From Neorhizobium alkalisoli (lineage in GTDB: Bacteria > Pseudomonadota > Alphaproteobacteria > Rhizobiales > Rhizobiaceae), in the NCBI RefSeq assembly GCF_007829835.1, contig NZ_VIWP01000002.1, forward strand, positions 248,001-312,000: a stretch of DNA of 64,000 nt, given 5' to 3'. Below the pieces are notes generated by a model. That model was not told the DNA's origin. It made no database searches and saw only the letters and a program-made list of their open reading frames with translations. Numbering within the stretch: the first letter of the stretch is position 1; every line of letters begins with the position of its first letter. This document shows, piece after piece, positions 1 to 11,465 of the stretch. The position numbers and the translations under genes are program-made.

Positions 1-876
1 ACCGATTGCCGCGAACGAACCGAGCAGCATGGAAGCGATCGACACGAAGACGATGATCTGCTGCCAGTCGTGGACGATCGGCTGAAAGGCATCGGAAACG
101 ACGCGTACGAGGATTGCCATGGCGGCAATCTTCGGACCGGAGGCGAAGAAGGCGGTGACCGGGGTCGGTGCACCTTCGTAAACGTCCGGCGTCCACATGT
201 GGAACGGAACGGCCGAGATCTTGAAGCAGGCGCCGGCCAGAACAAAAACCATGCCGAAGACAAGGCCGAGGCCGCGCGGCTGCGACGAGAGAACCGAGGC
301 GATCTCGTCGAAACCTGTATTGCCGGTGAAGCCGTAGACCAGCGACATGCCGTAAAGCATCATGCCGGAAGACAGCGCGCCGAGAACGAAATATTTCAGA
401 CCCGCTTCCGTCGAGCGGATGCTGTCGCGGTTGAAGGCCGCGACGACATAGAGCGCCAGCGACATCAGTTCGAGGCCGAGATAGAAGGCGATCAGGTCGT
501 TGGCCGAGATCAGCAGCATCATGCCGAGCGTCGCCAGAACCATCAGCACCGGAAACTCGAACTTGTTGAGTTCGTAACCCCGGGCGCTGGTGATGGACAT
601 GACGATCGCCGTCAGCGAACCGATCAGCGCCACGACCTTCATGAAGCGTGCGAAACTGTCGAGCTTGAAGGCGCCGCCAAAGGCTTCACCCTCTCCGGTC
701 CCGAAGATCAGAACGAGGCCGGCGACCGCGATCAAGGCGATCGCAAGGCCGGTGACCAGCGAGGAAGACTTCTCGCCCGAGAAGACGCCGACCATCAGGA
801 GAGCAAGCGCTCCCAGGGCCAGGATGATCTCCGGCAGTACGAAAGACAGACTTTGAGACAAGATTTCAGCGGTCAT
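1..876 (-). CDS. nuoN: NADH-quinone oxidoreductase subunit N (partial, C-terminus off window)
   Basis: This is a membrane subunit of the respiratory complex I proton-pumping arm, one of three antiporter-like subunits. The ATG at 876 starts [12 protein letters not shown] and the frame stays open to the left edge (292 codons visible of about 480). The translation is strongly hydrophobic, with many predicted membrane helices and the family signatures [15 protein letters not shown] and [20 protein letters not shown]. It lies 18 nt after the nuoM stop, last in the nuo order, so it is co-transcribed. The identity is secure; only the C-terminus is unseen. Confidence 0.95.
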   Translation of the reverse strand, partial: MTAEILSQSLSFVLPEIILALGALALLMVGVFSGEKSSSLVTGLAIALIAVAGLVLIFGTGEGEAFGGAFKLDSFARFMKVVALIGSLTAIVMSITSARGYELNKFEFPVLMVLATLGMMLLISANDLIAFYLGLELMSLALYVVAAFNRDSIRSTEAGLKYFVLGALSSGMMLYGMSLVYGFTGNTGFDEIASVLSSQPRGLGLVFGMVFVLAGACFKISAVPFHMWTPDVYEGAPTPVTAFFASGPKIAAMAILVRVVSDAFQPIVHDWQQIIVFVSIASMLLGSFAAIG

Positions 877-894
877 ATCGAAAAAGTCCTGTCG

Positions 895-2406
895 TCAGTT
901 CGAAGGCGTCGCGGGATCGACCGTCGAGGAGACGGCTGCACGATACTTGGTGATAAGCTGGTCAACCGAGGCTGCGGAAGCATCGAAAACCGGCGCGGGG
1001 TAAATGCCGAAGAAGATGGTCACGAAAATCATCGGCCAGACGATGAACTTTTCGCGCAGGTCCAGATCTTCGAGCGCCAGCATGGCCGGCTTCACGGCCT
1101 TGCCGAACACAACCCGGCGATACAGCCAGAGCATATAGGCGGCAGAGAGGATGACGCCGGTGGCGGCAACCAGGGCAACCCAGGTATTGACGCGGAAGAT
1201 ACCGACCGTGGTCAGGAATTCGCCGACGAAGCCGGACGTGCCGGGCAGACCGACATTGGCCATGGTGAAGATCATCAGCGCGAGGGCATATTTCGGCATC
1301 GTGTTGACGACACCGCCATAGTTGGAGATCTCACGCGTGTGGGTGCGTTCGTAGACGATACCGACGCAGAGGAAGAGCGCGCCCGAGATGACGCCGTGCG
1401 ACAGCATCTGGAAGATCGCGCCGTGGATACCCTGCTGGTTGACCGCGTAGATACCCATCGTCACGTAGCCCATGTGGGCGACCGAGGAATAGGCGATCAT
1501 CTTCTTGATGTCGGTCTGCATCAGCGCCACGATCGAGGCGTAGACGATGGCGATGACCGACAGGGTGAGGATGAGCGGCGTAAAGTAGTCGGATGCCAGC
1601 GGGAACATCGGCAGCGAGAAGCGCAGGAAGCCGTAACCACCGAACTTCAGGAGCAGAGCCGCAAGGTCCATCGAGCCAGCCGTCGGTGCTTCGACGTGGG
1701 CGTCGGGAAGCCAGGTGTGGAAGGGCCACATCGGAACCTTCACCGCGAACGAGACGAAGAAGGCGAGCCAGAGCCACATCTGCATTCCCGGCGAGAACTG
1801 GTGTGCCAGAAGGGCCGGAATGGAGGTCGTGCCGACTTCGACATAGCAGGCGATGATGGCAATCAGCATCAGCACCGAGCCGGCCAGCGTATAGAGGAAG
1901 AACTTGAACGAGGCATAGATGCGCCGCGGTCCGCCCCAGACACCGATCATCAGGAACATCGGGATCAGGCTTGCTTCGAAGAAGACGTAGAAGAGCACGA
2001 TATCGAGCGACGTGAACACGCCGACGATCAGCGTTTCCAGAACGAGGAAGGCGATCATGTAATCGCGGACGCGATACGTGATGGCTTTCCAGCTGGTCAG
2101 CACGCCGAAAGGCATCAGGAATGCCGCCAGGACGACGAACAGGACCGAGATCCCGTCAACGCCGACATGGTAGGACATGCTGTCGCCAATCCAGCCGTAG
2201 CGCTCGACCATCTGGAAGTCGGGATTGTTGCCGTCAAACCCGATCCAGACGAAGAGCGAGACGAAGAACGTCACCAGCGTCGTCACGAGCGAGATGATCA
2301 TGATGTTGCGGCGCCCGTCTTCCCCCTGGTCATTGGTCAGGAGGAGGAGCAGCACGCCCACCATGGGCAGGAAAATGACCGTTGAAAGGATCGGCCAATC
2401 GGTCAT
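895..2406 (-). CDS. nuoM: NADH-quinone oxidoreductase subunit M
   Basis: This 503-residue antiporter-like subunit is part of the proton-translocating membrane arm of complex I. It is almost entirely hydrophobic helices. It carries the family motifs [20 protein letters not shown] and [15 protein letters not shown], whose lysine and histidine residues belong to the proton channel. Its ATG shares one base with the nuoL stop (TGATG), which indicates translational coupling. The length is normal for the family. Confidence 0.97.
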   Translation of the reverse strand: MTDWPILSTVIFLPMVGVLLLLLTNDQGEDGRRNIMIISLVTTLVTFFVSLFVWIGFDGNNPDFQMVERYGWIGDSMSYHVGVDGISVLFVVLAAFLMPFGVLTSWKAITYRVRDYMIAFLVLETLIVGVFTSLDIVLFYVFFEASLIPMFLMIGVWGGPRRIYASFKFFLYTLAGSVLMLIAIIACYVEVGTTSIPALLAHQFSPGMQMWLWLAFFVSFAVKVPMWPFHTWLPDAHVEAPTAGSMDLAALLLKFGGYGFLRFSLPMFPLASDYFTPLILTLSVIAIVYASIVALMQTDIKKMIAYSSVAHMGYVTMGIYAVNQQGIHGAIFQMLSHGVISGALFLCVGIVYERTHTREISNYGGVVNTMPKYALALMIFTMANVGLPGTSGFVGEFLTTVGIFRVNTWVALVAATGVILSAAYMLWLYRRVVFGKAVKPAMLALEDLDLREKFIVWPMIFVTIFFGIYPAPVFDASAASVDQLITKYRAAVSSTVDPATPSN

Positions 2407-4406
2407 CAGAGTGCACTCCCAAACATCATCCAGGTAACAAGACCAGCGACACCGAGCAGCATCGCGAACGCGTAGTGATAAAGGTAACCGGTCTGGATGC
2501 GCACCACCCGGTCAGCAATGTCGATGACCCGGGCGGCAATGCCGTTCGGCCCGTAATAATCGATGGTTCCAATGTCGATGCGCTGCCACATGAAGCGGCC
2601 GAGCGCCTTGGACGAGCGGACGAACAGGAAGTCGTAAAGCTCGTCGAAATACCACTTGTTGAGCAGGAACTGGTAGAGGCCCTGCTGCGAGGCGGCGAGA
2701 CGCTTCGGTGTTTCCGGCGACTTGATGTAGAAATACCAGGCCGTGACGAAACCGAGCACCATGGCGATGAAGGGGCTGAGGGCCACCAGCGCCGGAACAT
2801 GGTGGAACTCGTGCAGGAGCTCGTTGTGTTCCGAGGTGAACAGCGCGCCCTTCCAGAATTCCGAATATTCCTCGCCGTAGAACATGCCTTCGAAGACGAA
2901 GCCCGCAACGACCGCGCCGATGGCGAGGATGTAGAGGGGCACGAGCATGACATTCGGGCTCTCATGCACATGGTGCATGACTTCGTGGCTCGCACGCGGC
3001 TTGCCGAAGAAGGTCAGGAAGATCAGGCGCCAGGAATAGAAGCTGGTGAAGGCGGCCGCGATGACGAGCATCGTGAAGGCGAAACCAGAGACCGGCGAAT
3101 GCGAGGCATAGGTCGCCTCGATGATCACGTCCTTCGAGAAGAAGCCGGCAAAGCCGATCGGCGTGAACGGGATGCCGACACCGGTAATGGCGAGCGTGCC
3201 GATCATCATCATCGCGAAGGTGATCTTGATGTGCGGACGCAGGCCACCCATGTGACGCATGTCCTGCTCGCCGTCCACGGCATGGATGACCGAGCCGGCG
3301 CAAAGGAACAGGAGTGCCTTGAAGAAAGCGTGCGTGAAGAGGTGGAAGATGGCCGCGCCATAGGCGCCGACGCCGAGCGCCACGAACATGTAACCGAGCT
3401 GCGAGCAGGTCGAATAGGCGATGACGCGCTTGATGTCGTTCTGCACCAAACCGACCGTCGCTGCGAAGAAGGCGGTGATCGCGCCGATGATGGTGACGAA
3501 GGTCAGCGCATCCGGCGACAGTTCGAAGATCGGCGACATGCGGGCGACGAGGAAGACGCCGGCGGTGACCATGGTTGCGGCGTGAATGAGGGCCGAGACC
3601 GGGGTCGGGCCTTCCATCGCGTCCGGCAGCCAGGTGTGCAGCAGGAACTGCGCCGACTTACCCATGGCGCCCATGAAGAGCAGCAGGCAGACGACGGTGA
3701 TCGCACCGGACTTGGTGAGCGACATGCCGAAGAAGGTCGCGATGACCTTACCCGCCTCAGGCGAGCCTTCCGCCGGAAGATAGCTGGTGGCGGTGGCGAA
3801 GATCGTTTCGAAATTGACCGAGCCGAACAGAACCAGGACGCCGGCAATGCCGAGCAGGAAGCCGAAGTCGCCGACGCGGTTGACGATGAAGGCCTTCATC
3901 GCGGCAGCCGAAGCCGAGGGCTTGGTGTACCAGAAACCGATCAGCAGATAGGAGGCGAGACCGACGCCTTCCCAGCCGAAGAACATCTGGGCCAGGTTGT
4001 CGGAGGTCACCAGCATCAACATGGCGAAGGTGAAGAGCGACAGATAGGCGAAGAAGCGCGGCCGATCCGGATCGTGATGCATATAGCCGATCGAGTAGAT
4101 ATGGACCAGCGTCGAGACCGAGTTGACGACGACCAGCATGACGGCCGTCAGCGTATCGATCCGGAATGCCCATTCGACATCGATGGTGCCGGACTGGATC
4201 CAGCGCAGCACCGATACGCGGATCACCTCGCCAGCCTCGCCATGCGACAGCGCGACGTCGAAGAAGACGATCCAGGACAGGACGGCGGCGATGATCATCA
4301 AGCCGCTGGTGACGTATTCCGAAGCCTTGGCGCCGATCTGGCGGCCGAGCAGGCCGGCGATCAGGAAGCCGATCAGGGGAAGGAAGACAATTGCCTTATA
4401 GATCAT
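2406..4406 (-). CDS. nuoL: NADH-quinone oxidoreductase subunit L
   Basis: This 666-residue distal antiporter-like subunit of complex I ends in the long lateral helix. The core region shows [20 protein letters not shown] and [20 protein letters not shown], with conserved Lys and Glu of the proton path. The C-terminal part after about residue 480 is the extended amphipathic and terminal helix region seen in full-length NuoL. It sits 7 nt after the nuoK stop and overlaps nuoM by one base, so it is in the middle of the operon. Confidence 0.97.
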   Translation of the reverse strand: MIYKAIVFLPLIGFLIAGLLGRQIGAKASEYVTSGLMIIAAVLSWIVFFDVALSHGEAGEVIRVSVLRWIQSGTIDVEWAFRIDTLTAVMLVVVNSVSTLVHIYSIGYMHHDPDRPRFFAYLSLFTFAMLMLVTSDNLAQMFFGWEGVGLASYLLIGFWYTKPSASAAAMKAFIVNRVGDFGFLLGIAGVLVLFGSVNFETIFATATSYLPAEGSPEAGKVIATFFGMSLTKSGAITVVCLLLFMGAMGKSAQFLLHTWLPDAMEGPTPVSALIHAATMVTAGVFLVARMSPIFELSPDALTFVTIIGAITAFFAATVGLVQNDIKRVIAYSTCSQLGYMFVALGVGAYGAAIFHLFTHAFFKALLFLCAGSVIHAVDGEQDMRHMGGLRPHIKITFAMMMIGTLAITGVGIPFTPIGFAGFFSKDVIIEATYASHSPVSGFAFTMLVIAAAFTSFYSWRLIFLTFFGKPRASHEVMHHVHESPNVMLVPLYILAIGAVVAGFVFEGMFYGEEYSEFWKGALFTSEHNELLHEFHHVPALVALSPFIAMVLGFVTAWYFYIKSPETPKRLAASQQGLYQFLLNKWYFDELYDFLFVRSSKALGRFMWQRIDIGTIDYYGPNGIAARVIDIADRVVRIQTGYLYHYAFAMLLGVAGLVTWMMFGSAL

Positions 4407-4413
4407 GACCCGA

Positions 4414-4722
4414 TCAGCCCTTCATCATATTGACGTCTTCGACCGCGATCGAACCGCGGTTGCGGTAGAAGACGACGAGAATTGCAAGACCGATCGCCGC
4501 TTCAGCAGCCGCCACGGTCAGAATGAACAATGCGAAGACCTGGCCGACGATGTCGTTCAGGAAGGAGGAGAAGGCCACCATGTTGAGGTTGACCGAGAGC
4601 AGGATGAGCTCGACCGACATCAGGATGATGATGACGTTCTTGCGGTTCAGGAAGATGCCGAAGACGCCGATCGTGAAGAGAATGGCGCTGACCGTGAGGT
4701 AATGGGAAAGTCCGATTTCCAT
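4414..4722 (-). CDS. nuoK: NADH-quinone oxidoreductase subunit K
   Basis: This 102-residue subunit with three membrane helices carries the central proton-path glutamates. The start is set at [16 protein letters not shown] because that matches the family. An in-frame extension to 4782 would run into the nuoJ coding region and adds residues of no family resemblance. Motifs are [17 protein letters not shown] (the key Glu in helix 2) and [18 protein letters not shown] (Glu in helix 3). The length is exactly typical. Confidence 0.96.
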   Translation of the reverse strand: MEIGLSHYLTVSAILFTIGVFGIFLNRKNVIIILMSVELILLSVNLNMVAFSSFLNDIVGQVFALFILTVAAAEAAIGLAILVVFYRNRGSIAVEDVNMMKG

Positions 4723-4744
4723 TTTTCTAATCCTTGCTCCCGCC

Positions 4745-5359
4745 TCAGAGGCCCTGGCCCGGCTTGACCTTGACCACCTCAACGGCGGTTTCCGGCGTGC
4801 GGGCGACCTGTCTGGACACGTTCTGGCGGTGGATGTTCTGGCGGTGACGCAGGGTCAGCACGATCGCGCCGATCATTGCCACCAGCAGAACCATGCCGGC
4901 GATCTGGAAGAAATAAACATAGTTGGTGTAGAGCACGTCGCCCAAGGCGGCGGTGTTGGTCCGCTCGGCCGGATTGGGGATCGGCATGGTGATCGCCTTG
5001 GCGGCCTGCGGCGACAATACGCTGCCGCCGATCACGACAATCAGTTCTGCCGCAACGATCAGGCCGACCAGAATGCCGACCGGCGCATATTGCAGGATGC
5101 CCGAGCGCAGTTCGGCAAAGTCGATATCCAGCATCATGACGACGAAGAGGAACAGAACCGCGACGGCGCCGATATAGACGACCAGCAGGATCATCGCCAG
5201 GAACTCGGCCCCCGTCAGGAGGAAGAGGCCCGCCGAATTGAAGAAGACCAGGATCAGGAAGAGCACCGAGTGAACGGGATTCTTGGCCGAAACGACCATG
5301 AACGCCGATGCCACCGCGATGAACGCGAAAATATAGAAAAAGATAGCCTGCAGACCCAT
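4745..5359 (-). CDS. nuoJ: NADH-quinone oxidoreductase subunit J
   Basis: This 204-residue complex I membrane subunit with five helices contains the pi-bulge helix region, seen here in [19 protein letters not shown]. The last 40 residues are hydrophilic and end in VKPGQGL, a common tail in rhizobial NuoJ. It starts with ATG at 5359, leaves a 128 nt gap after nuoI, and stops 22 nt before nuoK. No separate gene or clear terminator is seen in the nuoI-nuoJ gap. Confidence 0.96.
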   Translation of the reverse strand: MGLQAIFFYIFAFIAVASAFMVVSAKNPVHSVLFLILVFFNSAGLFLLTGAEFLAMILLVVYIGAVAVLFLFVVMMLDIDFAELRSGILQYAPVGILVGLIVAAELIVVIGGSVLSPQAAKAITMPIPNPAERTNTAALGDVLYTNYVYFFQIAGMVLLVAMIGAIVLTLRHRQNIHRQNVSRQVARTPETAVEVVKVKPGQGL

Positions 5360-5487
5360 AGTGGTGCCTTCTTGTCCCTCACCCGGACCGAGGCGCCTGC
5401 CCCAGTCCGTCAGAAACCCGGCGTGAACACACCGGGACCGGTCATATTGTCTTCCGGCGCCCTGTCAGCACCGGCATGCTGCCCCTC

Positions 5488-5976
5488 TTAGCGATAGGGC
5501 GAATCCATCGCGATATTGCGGGCGATCTCACGTTCCCAGCGATCGCCGTTGTCGAGCAGACGCGCCTTGTCGAAATAAAGTTCCTCACGCGTCTCGGTCG
5601 AGAATTCGAAATTCGGGCCTTCGACGATCGCATCGACCGGGCAAGCCTCCTGGCAGAAGCCGCAATAAATGCACTTCACCATGTCGATATCGTAACGCAC
5701 CGTGCGGCGGGTACCGTCATTGCGGCGCGGGCCGGCTTCGATGGTGATCGCCTGAGCGGGACAGATGGCTTCGCACAGCTTGCAGGCAATGCAGCGCTCC
5801 TCCCCGTTCGGATAACGGCGTAGCGCATGCTCGCCACGGAAGCGCGGCGAAACCGGGCCCTTTTCGAAGGGATAGTTGATCGTCGCCTTCTGCTTGAAGA
5901 AGTATTTCATCGACAGGAAGAAGGCGCCGACGAATTCCTTCAGGAAGAGCGAATTGATAGCCTGAGCAATAGCCAT
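5488..5976 (-). CDS. nuoI: NADH-quinone oxidoreductase subunit I (two [4Fe-4S])
   Basis: This 162-residue ferredoxin-like subunit carries clusters N6a and N6b in the connecting arm of complex I. Both motifs are intact: [16 protein letters not shown] and [16 protein letters not shown]. The N-terminus is an amphipathic helix that docks on NuoH. The start is the ATG at 5976 because GGAGAA lies just upstream of it. A TTG four codons earlier (5988) overlaps that ribosome-binding site and is less likely. Confidence 0.96.
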   Translation of the reverse strand: MAIAQAINSLFLKEFVGAFFLSMKYFFKQKATINYPFEKGPVSPRFRGEHALRRYPNGEERCIACKLCEAICPAQAITIEAGPRRNDGTRRTVRYDIDMVKCIYCGFCQEACPVDAIVEGPNFEFSTETREELYFDKARLLDNGDRWEREIARNIAMDSPYR

Positions 5977-6015
5977 CTTATTCTCCAATGATGCCGAGGA
6001 AACGGATGGTCATGA

Positions 6016-7059
6016 TCACGCCCATCCCATCAGCTTCAGCACGAATGCAACAATGACGACCATGGCGAGCGAGATCGGCAGAAAAATCTTCCAGCCGAGG
6101 CGCATGAGCTGGTCATAGCGGTAGCGCGGCACGAATGCCTTCACCATGGCGAACATGAAGAAGACGAATGCGGATTTCAGCACGAACCAGACGATGCCCG
6201 GAACCCAGTTGAGGATCCAGATATCGACCGGCGGCAGCCAGCCACCGAGGAAGAGGATCGTGGTCAGCGAGCACATCAGGACGATGGCAGCATATTCGCC
6301 GAGCATGAACATCATGTACGGGGAAGAGCCGTATTCGACCATGAAGCCGGCAACCAGTTCCGATTCCGCTTCCGGAAGGTCGAAGGGCGGACGGTTGGTC
6401 TCGGCCAGCGCCGAAATGAAGAAGATGATGAACATCGGGAAAAGCGCCAGCCAGTGCCAGTCGAGGAACGAGGCAGGCAGGCCCATCATCGTGCCGAGGC
6501 CGTCATGCTGGGCGTTGACGATGTCCGTCAGGTTCAGCGAGCCGACGCAGAGCAGGACGGAGACGATGACGAAGCCGATCGAGACTTCGTAAGAAATCAT
6601 CTGTGCTGCGGAGCGGAGCGCGCCGAGGAACGGGTATTTCGAGTTCGAAGCCCAGCCGCCCATGATGATGCCATAGACTTCGAGCGACGAGATCGCGAAA
6701 ATATAGAGGATGCCGACATTGATATTGGCGATCACCCAGCCCTGGTTGAACGGAATGACCGCCCAGGTGGCGAGCGCCAGCGTCGTTGCGACGAGCGGGG
6801 CCAGAAGGAAGACGCCCTTGTTGGCGCCGGCCGGAATGACCGGTTCCTTCAGCACGAACTTGATCAGGTCGGCGAAGGACTGGAACAGGCCGAAGGGGCC
6901 GACGACGTTCGGGCCCTTGCGCAACTGTACTGCCGCCCAGACCTTACGGTCGGCCAGCAGGATGTAGGCGATCGAAACAAGCAGCAAGACCAGAACCAGC
7001 AGCGACTGCGCGACCATGATGATCGCAGGCCAGACATAGGTCCAAAAAAACGAATCCAT
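6016..7059 (-). CDS. nuoH: NADH-quinone oxidoreductase subunit H
   Basis: This 347-residue subunit anchors the peripheral arm and forms part of the quinone chamber. Diagnostic segments are [20 protein letters not shown] near residue 40 and [20 protein letters not shown] near residue 210, with the acidic loop facing the quinone site. The start is MDSFFWTY at 7059, giving the usual length. An ATG two codons upstream (7065) is closer to a GGAG and is a possible alternative. It begins 7 nt after the nuoG stop. Confidence 0.95.
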   Translation of the reverse strand: MDSFFWTYVWPAIIMVAQSLLVLVLLLVSIAYILLADRKVWAAVQLRKGPNVVGPFGLFQSFADLIKFVLKEPVIPAGANKGVFLLAPLVATTLALATWAVIPFNQGWVIANINVGILYIFAISSLEVYGIIMGGWASNSKYPFLGALRSAAQMISYEVSIGFVIVSVLLCVGSLNLTDIVNAQHDGLGTMMGLPASFLDWHWLALFPMFIIFFISALAETNRPPFDLPEAESELVAGFMVEYGSSPYMMFMLGEYAAIVLMCSLTTILFLGGWLPPVDIWILNWVPGIVWFVLKSAFVFFMFAMVKAFVPRYRYDQLMRLGWKIFLPISLAMVVIVAFVLKLMGWA

Positions 7060-7066
7060 GTTCATA

Positions 7067-9148
7067 TTACTCCGCCGCAGCCTGGAATTTGTTGCGGGCC
7101 AAAGCCGAGCACTCAGCCATGACGGCCGATGCACGGGCAATCGGGTTGGTCAAATAGAAGTCCTTGATCGGGGTCGCAAACGCGGTGCGCGTCATATCCC
7201 CAGCCTTCTGGCCGAGCGTCGCGACCTCGTTCACCGAGCCGGCAGCGATCTCGTCGATCGCAGCAAAATGCGGATAGGCCTCATAGAGTTTTCCACGCAG
7301 TGCTGAGAGAGAATCGAACGGCAGCTTCTTGCCGAGAACGTCGGACAGCGCGCGCAGGATCGCCCAGTCTTCGCGGGCATCGCCTGGTGCGAAGCCGGCG
7401 CGGTTACCCATCTGGACGCGGCCTTCGGTATTGACCCAGGTGCCGGACTTTTCCGTGTAGGTCGCGCCGGGCAGGATGACGTCGGCATGGTGGGCGCCGT
7501 TATCGCCATGGCTGCCGATATAGACGGTGAACTTCGCACCCTTGGTGGTGAAGTCGAGTTCGTCTGCACCGAGCAGGAAGAGAACGTCCATGTTGGCGAG
7601 CATGCGGGCTGCGTTTTCGCCCTTCTCGCCTGGTACGAAACCGAGATCGAGGCCGCCGACGCGCGAGGCTGCGGTGTGCAGGACGCCAAAGCCGTTCCAC
7701 TCTTCGGTGAGCGCACCGACAGAACCGGCGAGCTGGGCAGCGGCGGCCAGAATGGCTGCACCGTCCGGACGGGAGAGAGCCCCCTGCCCTACGATGATCA
7801 TCGGGTTCTTCGCAGCGGTCAGCTTGTCGAGGAAGGAGTTCTTGCCGGATGCGAGATCGGCGAGGGTTTCCGGACCGGCGCCGAGATAGTCATAGGCATA
7901 ACGCAGTTCGCCGGCATCGCCGATCACGCCGATCGGGAAGTTGCCGCGACGGAAGCGCTTGCGGATACGGGCGTTGAGGACGGCTGCCTCGAAGCGCGGG
8001 TTCGCGCCGATCAGAAGAAGCGCGCCAGCCTGCTCGATGCCGGCAATGGTCGGGTTGAAGATGTAGCTCGAACGGCCAAGCGACGGATCAAGCGCCGTCC
8101 CGTCCTGGCGACAGTCGAGATTGTCCGAACCGAGCGAACGGATCAGCTCTTTCAGAGCATACATTTCTTCGACGGAGGCGAGGTCACCGGCGATCGCGCC
8201 GATCTTGCCGGCCGACGTGGCGGAAACAGCAGACTTGATGGCGCCAAAGGCTTCGGCCCAAGTGGCAGGCTGCAAGCGGCCGTTCTTGCGGACGTAAGGA
8301 CGGTCGAGGCGCTGGGTCTTCAGACCATCCCAGATGAAGCGGGTCTTGTCGGAGATCCACTCTTCGTTCACGTCGTCATTGACGCGCGGCATGATGCGCA
8401 TGACTTCGCGGCCGCGGGTATCGACGCGGATGGCCGAGCCGACGGCGTCCATGACGTCGATCGATTCAGTCTTGTTCAGTTCCCACGGACGGGCAGTGAA
8501 GGCGAAGGGCTTGGAGGTGAGCGCGCCGACCGGGCAAAGGTCAACGACGTTACCCTGCAGCTCGGAGGTCATCGCCTGTTCGAGATAGGTGGTGATTTCA
8601 GCATCTTCGCCGCGGCCGATCAGTCCGAGTTCGGAAATACCGCCGACTTCTGTGGTGAAGCGGACGCAGCGCGTGCAGTGAATGCAGCGGTTCATCACGG
8701 TCTTGACCAGCGGGCCGATATACTTGTCTTCGACCGCACGCTTGTTTTCGGTGTAACGCGACGAGTCGATGCCAAAGGCCATGGCCTGGTCCTGCAGGTC
8801 GCATTCGCCGCCCTGGTCGCAGATCGGGCAATCCAGCGGGTGGTTGATCAGCAGGAATTCCATCACGCCTTCGCGGGCCTTCTTGACCATCGGCGTGTTG
8901 GTGAAGACTTCCGGAAGCTCGCCATTCGGGCCGCCGCGAATATCGCGCACGCCCATGGCGCAGGAGGCCGCCGGCTTCGGCGGGCCACCCTTCACTTCGA
9001 TGAGGCACATGCGGCAGTTGCCCGCCACCGACAGACGCTCATGGAAACAAAAACGCGGAACTTCGGCACCGGCTTCCTCGCACGCCTGCAGCAGCGTGAA
9101 ATGATCCGGGACCTCGATTTCCTTGCCGTCTACCTTCAGCTTTGCCAT
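7067..9148 (-). CDS. nuoG: NADH-quinone oxidoreductase subunit G
   Basis: This 693-residue large iron-sulfur subunit of the peripheral arm has an N-terminal [2Fe-2S] ferredoxin domain ([20 protein letters not shown]), then the His-ligated cluster region ([17 protein letters not shown]), then a [4Fe-4S] motif ([12 protein letters not shown]). A molybdopterin-oxidoreductase-like domain that no longer binds the cofactor fills the rest. It has the short alphaproteobacterial/mitochondrial type length rather than the roughly 900 residues of enterics. Confidence 0.96.
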   Translation of the reverse strand: MAKLKVDGKEIEVPDHFTLLQACEEAGAEVPRFCFHERLSVAGNCRMCLIEVKGGPPKPAASCAMGVRDIRGGPNGELPEVFTNTPMVKKAREGVMEFLLINHPLDCPICDQGGECDLQDQAMAFGIDSSRYTENKRAVEDKYIGPLVKTVMNRCIHCTRCVRFTTEVGGISELGLIGRGEDAEITTYLEQAMTSELQGNVVDLCPVGALTSKPFAFTARPWELNKTESIDVMDAVGSAIRVDTRGREVMRIMPRVNDDVNEEWISDKTRFIWDGLKTQRLDRPYVRKNGRLQPATWAEAFGAIKSAVSATSAGKIGAIAGDLASVEEMYALKELIRSLGSDNLDCRQDGTALDPSLGRSSYIFNPTIAGIEQAGALLLIGANPRFEAAVLNARIRKRFRRGNFPIGVIGDAGELRYAYDYLGAGPETLADLASGKNSFLDKLTAAKNPMIIVGQGALSRPDGAAILAAAAQLAGSVGALTEEWNGFGVLHTAASRVGGLDLGFVPGEKGENAARMLANMDVLFLLGADELDFTTKGAKFTVYIGSHGDNGAHHADVILPGATYTEKSGTWVNTEGRVQMGNRAGFAPGDAREDWAILRALSDVLGKKLPFDSLSALRGKLYEAYPHFAAIDEIAAGSVNEVATLGQKAGDMTRTAFATPIKDFYLTNPIARASAVMAECSALARNKFQAAAE

Positions 9149-9206
9149 CGTATCACTTACGTCCTGTGTTCAATCCCCGGAGCCTTGAGGCCCGCGGACA
9201 TGTCCC

Positions 9207-9866
9207 TCATTTCAACAGCGCCTGCGCCTGGCCGACCCAGTCGTCCCGCGCGATGCGCCCGTCGAAACCCAATTCCCCGTCGAAGCGGGCGATATCCTCG
9301 GCAGTCCAGGCCGCAATCTGCGCCAGGCTTGCCACGCCCTTTTCCTTCAACACCTTCTCGACCTTCGGACCGACGCCCGAAATCTTCTTCAGATCCATGC
9401 CCGCAGACTTGGCAGGGCGTGGGCGTGCGGCCGTTACAGGCGCCTCGGCCTTTTTCGGAGCAGCAGCCTTGGCCTTTACAGCCACCGGCGCCTTTTCCTC
9501 AGCCTTGGCGGCAGGCTTTGCGGCCGCCTTGCGCTTCGGCTTTGCGACTGCAGCTACCGGTTCGGCAACTTCGGCCTTCGGTGCGGCTTCGGCTTTCGCC
9601 GGAACCTTCTGCTCTGCCTTGGCCTGTTCAGCCGCAGCATTTGCCCGGTTGGCCTGTTCCATCATCGTCTGGACAGCACCGAAAAAGACGCCGGCCATCT
9701 GATTGGCGATGCCGAAACCGATCGTCGTCGCTGCGACCATGGCTGCGGCCGGATTGGCCAGCAGCGGGTTCATGGCGAGCATGTCGGCATAGTCCGGAAG
9801 ACGCGCAGAGCCCGCGGCCGGCTTTGCCGTCCCCTGCCCTTCGCGATGTCTTCCGGCTTCGACCAC
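9207..9866 (-). CDS. Complex I-associated protein with NuoE-like C-terminal helix-hairpin-helix domain
   Basis: This 219-residue protein is encoded between nuoF and nuoG and starts with GTG 5 nt after the nuoF stop. Residues about 20-75 are hydrophobic or alanine-rich (DYADMLAMNPLLANPAAAM). Residues about 80-150 are a Lys/Ala/Pro linker. The last 60 residues form a compact domain (KKISGVGPKVEKVLKEKG and GRIARDDWVGQAQALLK) closely matching the C-terminus of NuoE in this operon. I know of no defined function. Position and shared domain suggest an accessory or assembly role in complex I, which is inference. Confidence 0.75.
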   Translation of the reverse strand: MVEAGRHREGQGTAKPAAGSARLPDYADMLAMNPLLANPAAAMVAATTIGFGIANQMAGVFFGAVQTMMEQANRANAAAEQAKAEQKVPAKAEAAPKAEVAEPVAAVAKPKRKAAAKPAAKAEEKAPVAVKAKAAAPKKAEAPVTAARPRPAKSAGMDLKKISGVGPKVEKVLKEKGVASLAQIAAWTAEDIARFDGELGFDGRIARDDWVGQAQALLK

Positions 9867-9871
9867 GTTAA

Positions 9872-11176
9872 TTACTCCGCAGCTTCAAGAACGGCGCCGT
9901 GCGACGTCGCGTTATGGGTGTACTGATCGATGCGTGCCTCGATCTCCGGGCGGAAATTGCGGATGAGGCCCTGGATCGGCCATGCGGCAGCATCGCCGAG
10001 CGCACAGATCGTGTGACCTTCGATCTGCTTGGAGACCTGCAGAAGCATGTCGATTTCGCGCTTCTGGGCATTGCCCTTGACCATGCGCTCCATCACGCGC
10101 CACATCCAGCCGGTGCCTTCGCGGCACGGCGTGCACTGGCCGCAGCTTTCGTGCTTGAAGAAGGCGGCGAGACGGGCAATCGCCTTGATGACATCGGTCG
10201 ACTTGTCCATGACGATCATGCCGCCCGTGCCGAAGGAGGATTTTACGTCACGCATGCCGTCGAAATCCATGATCGCATCCATCATGTCTTCGCCCTTGAC
10301 GATCGGGCAGGACGCGCCGCCGGGAATGACGGCCAGGAGATTGTCCCAGCCGCCGCGGATGCCACCGGCATGCTTTTCGATGATCTCACGGAAGGTCAGA
10401 CCGAGCTGTTCTTCGAAGGTGCAGGGCTTGTTAACATGGCCGGAGACCATGAACAGCTTCGTGCCGACATTGTTGGGCCGGCCCATCGACGAAAACCAGG
10501 TCGCGCCGCGACGCAGGATGGTCGGGGCCACCGCAATCGACTCGACATTGTTGACCGTCGTCGGGCAACCATAAACGCCCATATTGGCCGGAAACGGCGG
10601 CTTGAGACGCGGCTGGCCCTTCTTGCCTTCGAGACTTTCGAGCAGAGCCGTCTCTTCGCCGCAGATATAGGCGCCGGCGCCGTGGTGGACGACGATGTCG
10701 AAATCCCAGCCGTTCTTGTTGTTGTTGCCGAGCAGGCCGGCATCATAACATTCATCGATTGCCGCCTGCAGCGCTTCACGCTCACGCATGTATTCGCCGC
10801 GGACATAGATGAATGCCGTATGCGCGCCCATGGCGAAACCGGCGACCAAGCAGCCTTCGATCAGCGTATGCGGATCGTTGCGCAGGATCTCGCGGTCCTT
10901 GCAGGTGCCGGGCTCGGATTCGTCGGCGTTGACGACGAGGTAATGCGGACGACCATCGCTTTCCTTCGGCATGAAGGACCATTTCAGGCCGGTCGGGAAG
11001 CCGGCGCCGCCACGACCGCGAAGGCCGGACGCCTTCATCTCGTTGATGATCCAGTCGCGGCCCTTCTCGATGATGATCTTGGTGCCGTCCCAGTGCCCAC
11101 GGCTCATGGCGCCCTTCAGGGACTTGTCCTTGAGGCCGTAGATATTGGTGAAGATGCGATCCTGGTCTTTAAGCAT
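9872..11176 (-). CDS. nuoF: NADH-quinone oxidoreductase subunit F (NADH- and FMN-binding)
   Basis: This 434-residue subunit oxidises NADH and passes electrons through FMN to cluster N3. Glycine-rich nucleotide motifs are present ([19 protein letters not shown] and the FMN region [16 protein letters not shown]). The [4Fe-4S] ligands lie in [16 protein letters not shown], with the fourth Cys in [13 protein letters not shown]. Start and length match alphaproteobacterial NuoF. It begins 3 nt after the stop of the upstream coiled-coil gene, so the two are probably coupled. Confidence 0.97.
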   Translation of the reverse strand: MLKDQDRIFTNIYGLKDKSLKGAMSRGHWDGTKIIIEKGRDWIINEMKASGLRGRGGAGFPTGLKWSFMPKESDGRPHYLVVNADESEPGTCKDREILRNDPHTLIEGCLVAGFAMGAHTAFIYVRGEYMREREALQAAIDECYDAGLLGNNNKNGWDFDIVVHHGAGAYICGEETALLESLEGKKGQPRLKPPFPANMGVYGCPTTVNNVESIAVAPTILRRGATWFSSMGRPNNVGTKLFMVSGHVNKPCTFEEQLGLTFREIIEKHAGGIRGGWDNLLAVIPGGASCPIVKGEDMMDAIMDFDGMRDVKSSFGTGGMIVMDKSTDVIKAIARLAAFFKHESCGQCTPCREGTGWMWRVMERMVKGNAQKREIDMLLQVSKQIEGHTICALGDAAAWPIQGLIRNFRPEIEARIDQYTHNATSHGAVLEAAE

Positions 11177-11179
11177 GGC

Positions 11180-11455
11180 TTATTCCGCCGGTTCTTCGAT
11201 GATGTCCAGACGCTTTTCGATGCGCGAAAGACGCGCATCCTGACGTCCGAGAGTTTTGTAGATGTTGGAAATGTCGCCGCGAGCGCCATTCATTTCCAAG
11301 GACAGGCCATTGATTTCCATCGACAAGCCTCGAACCTGTGACGTCAGGGACTCCAATCGACCATCTACTTCAACGAGCTTGTGCTCGATGTTGGACAGCC
11401 TGCCCTGCATCGACTTCAAAACCTCGTAGATCAGATCGTTGGTGACTTCCGCCAT
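11180..11455 (-). CDS. Small coiled-coil protein inside the nuo operon
   Basis: This 91-residue hydrophilic protein lies between nuoE and nuoF, 10 nt after the nuoE stop and 3 nt before the nuoF start. From residue 15 to 85 it shows regular hydrophobic heptads (for example LSNIEHKLVEVDGRLESL and LSRIEKRLDIIEEPAE), so it is expected to be a long parallel coiled coil. It has no signal peptide, membrane segment or catalytic motif. The tight spacing supports a real translated gene. The function is unknown. Confidence 0.7.
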   Translation of the reverse strand: MAEVTNDLIYEVLKSMQGRLSNIEHKLVEVDGRLESLTSQVRGLSMEINGLSLEMNGARGDISNIYKTLGRQDARLSRIEKRLDIIEEPAE

Positions 11456-11465
11456 CTGTCCTTCC

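Noticed and set aside
70..4433. Very long plus-strand open frames opposite the nuo genes
   Set aside because: They are rich in Asp, Arg, Glu, His and Gln with no family resemblance, as expected for antisense frames of high-GC membrane-protein genes.
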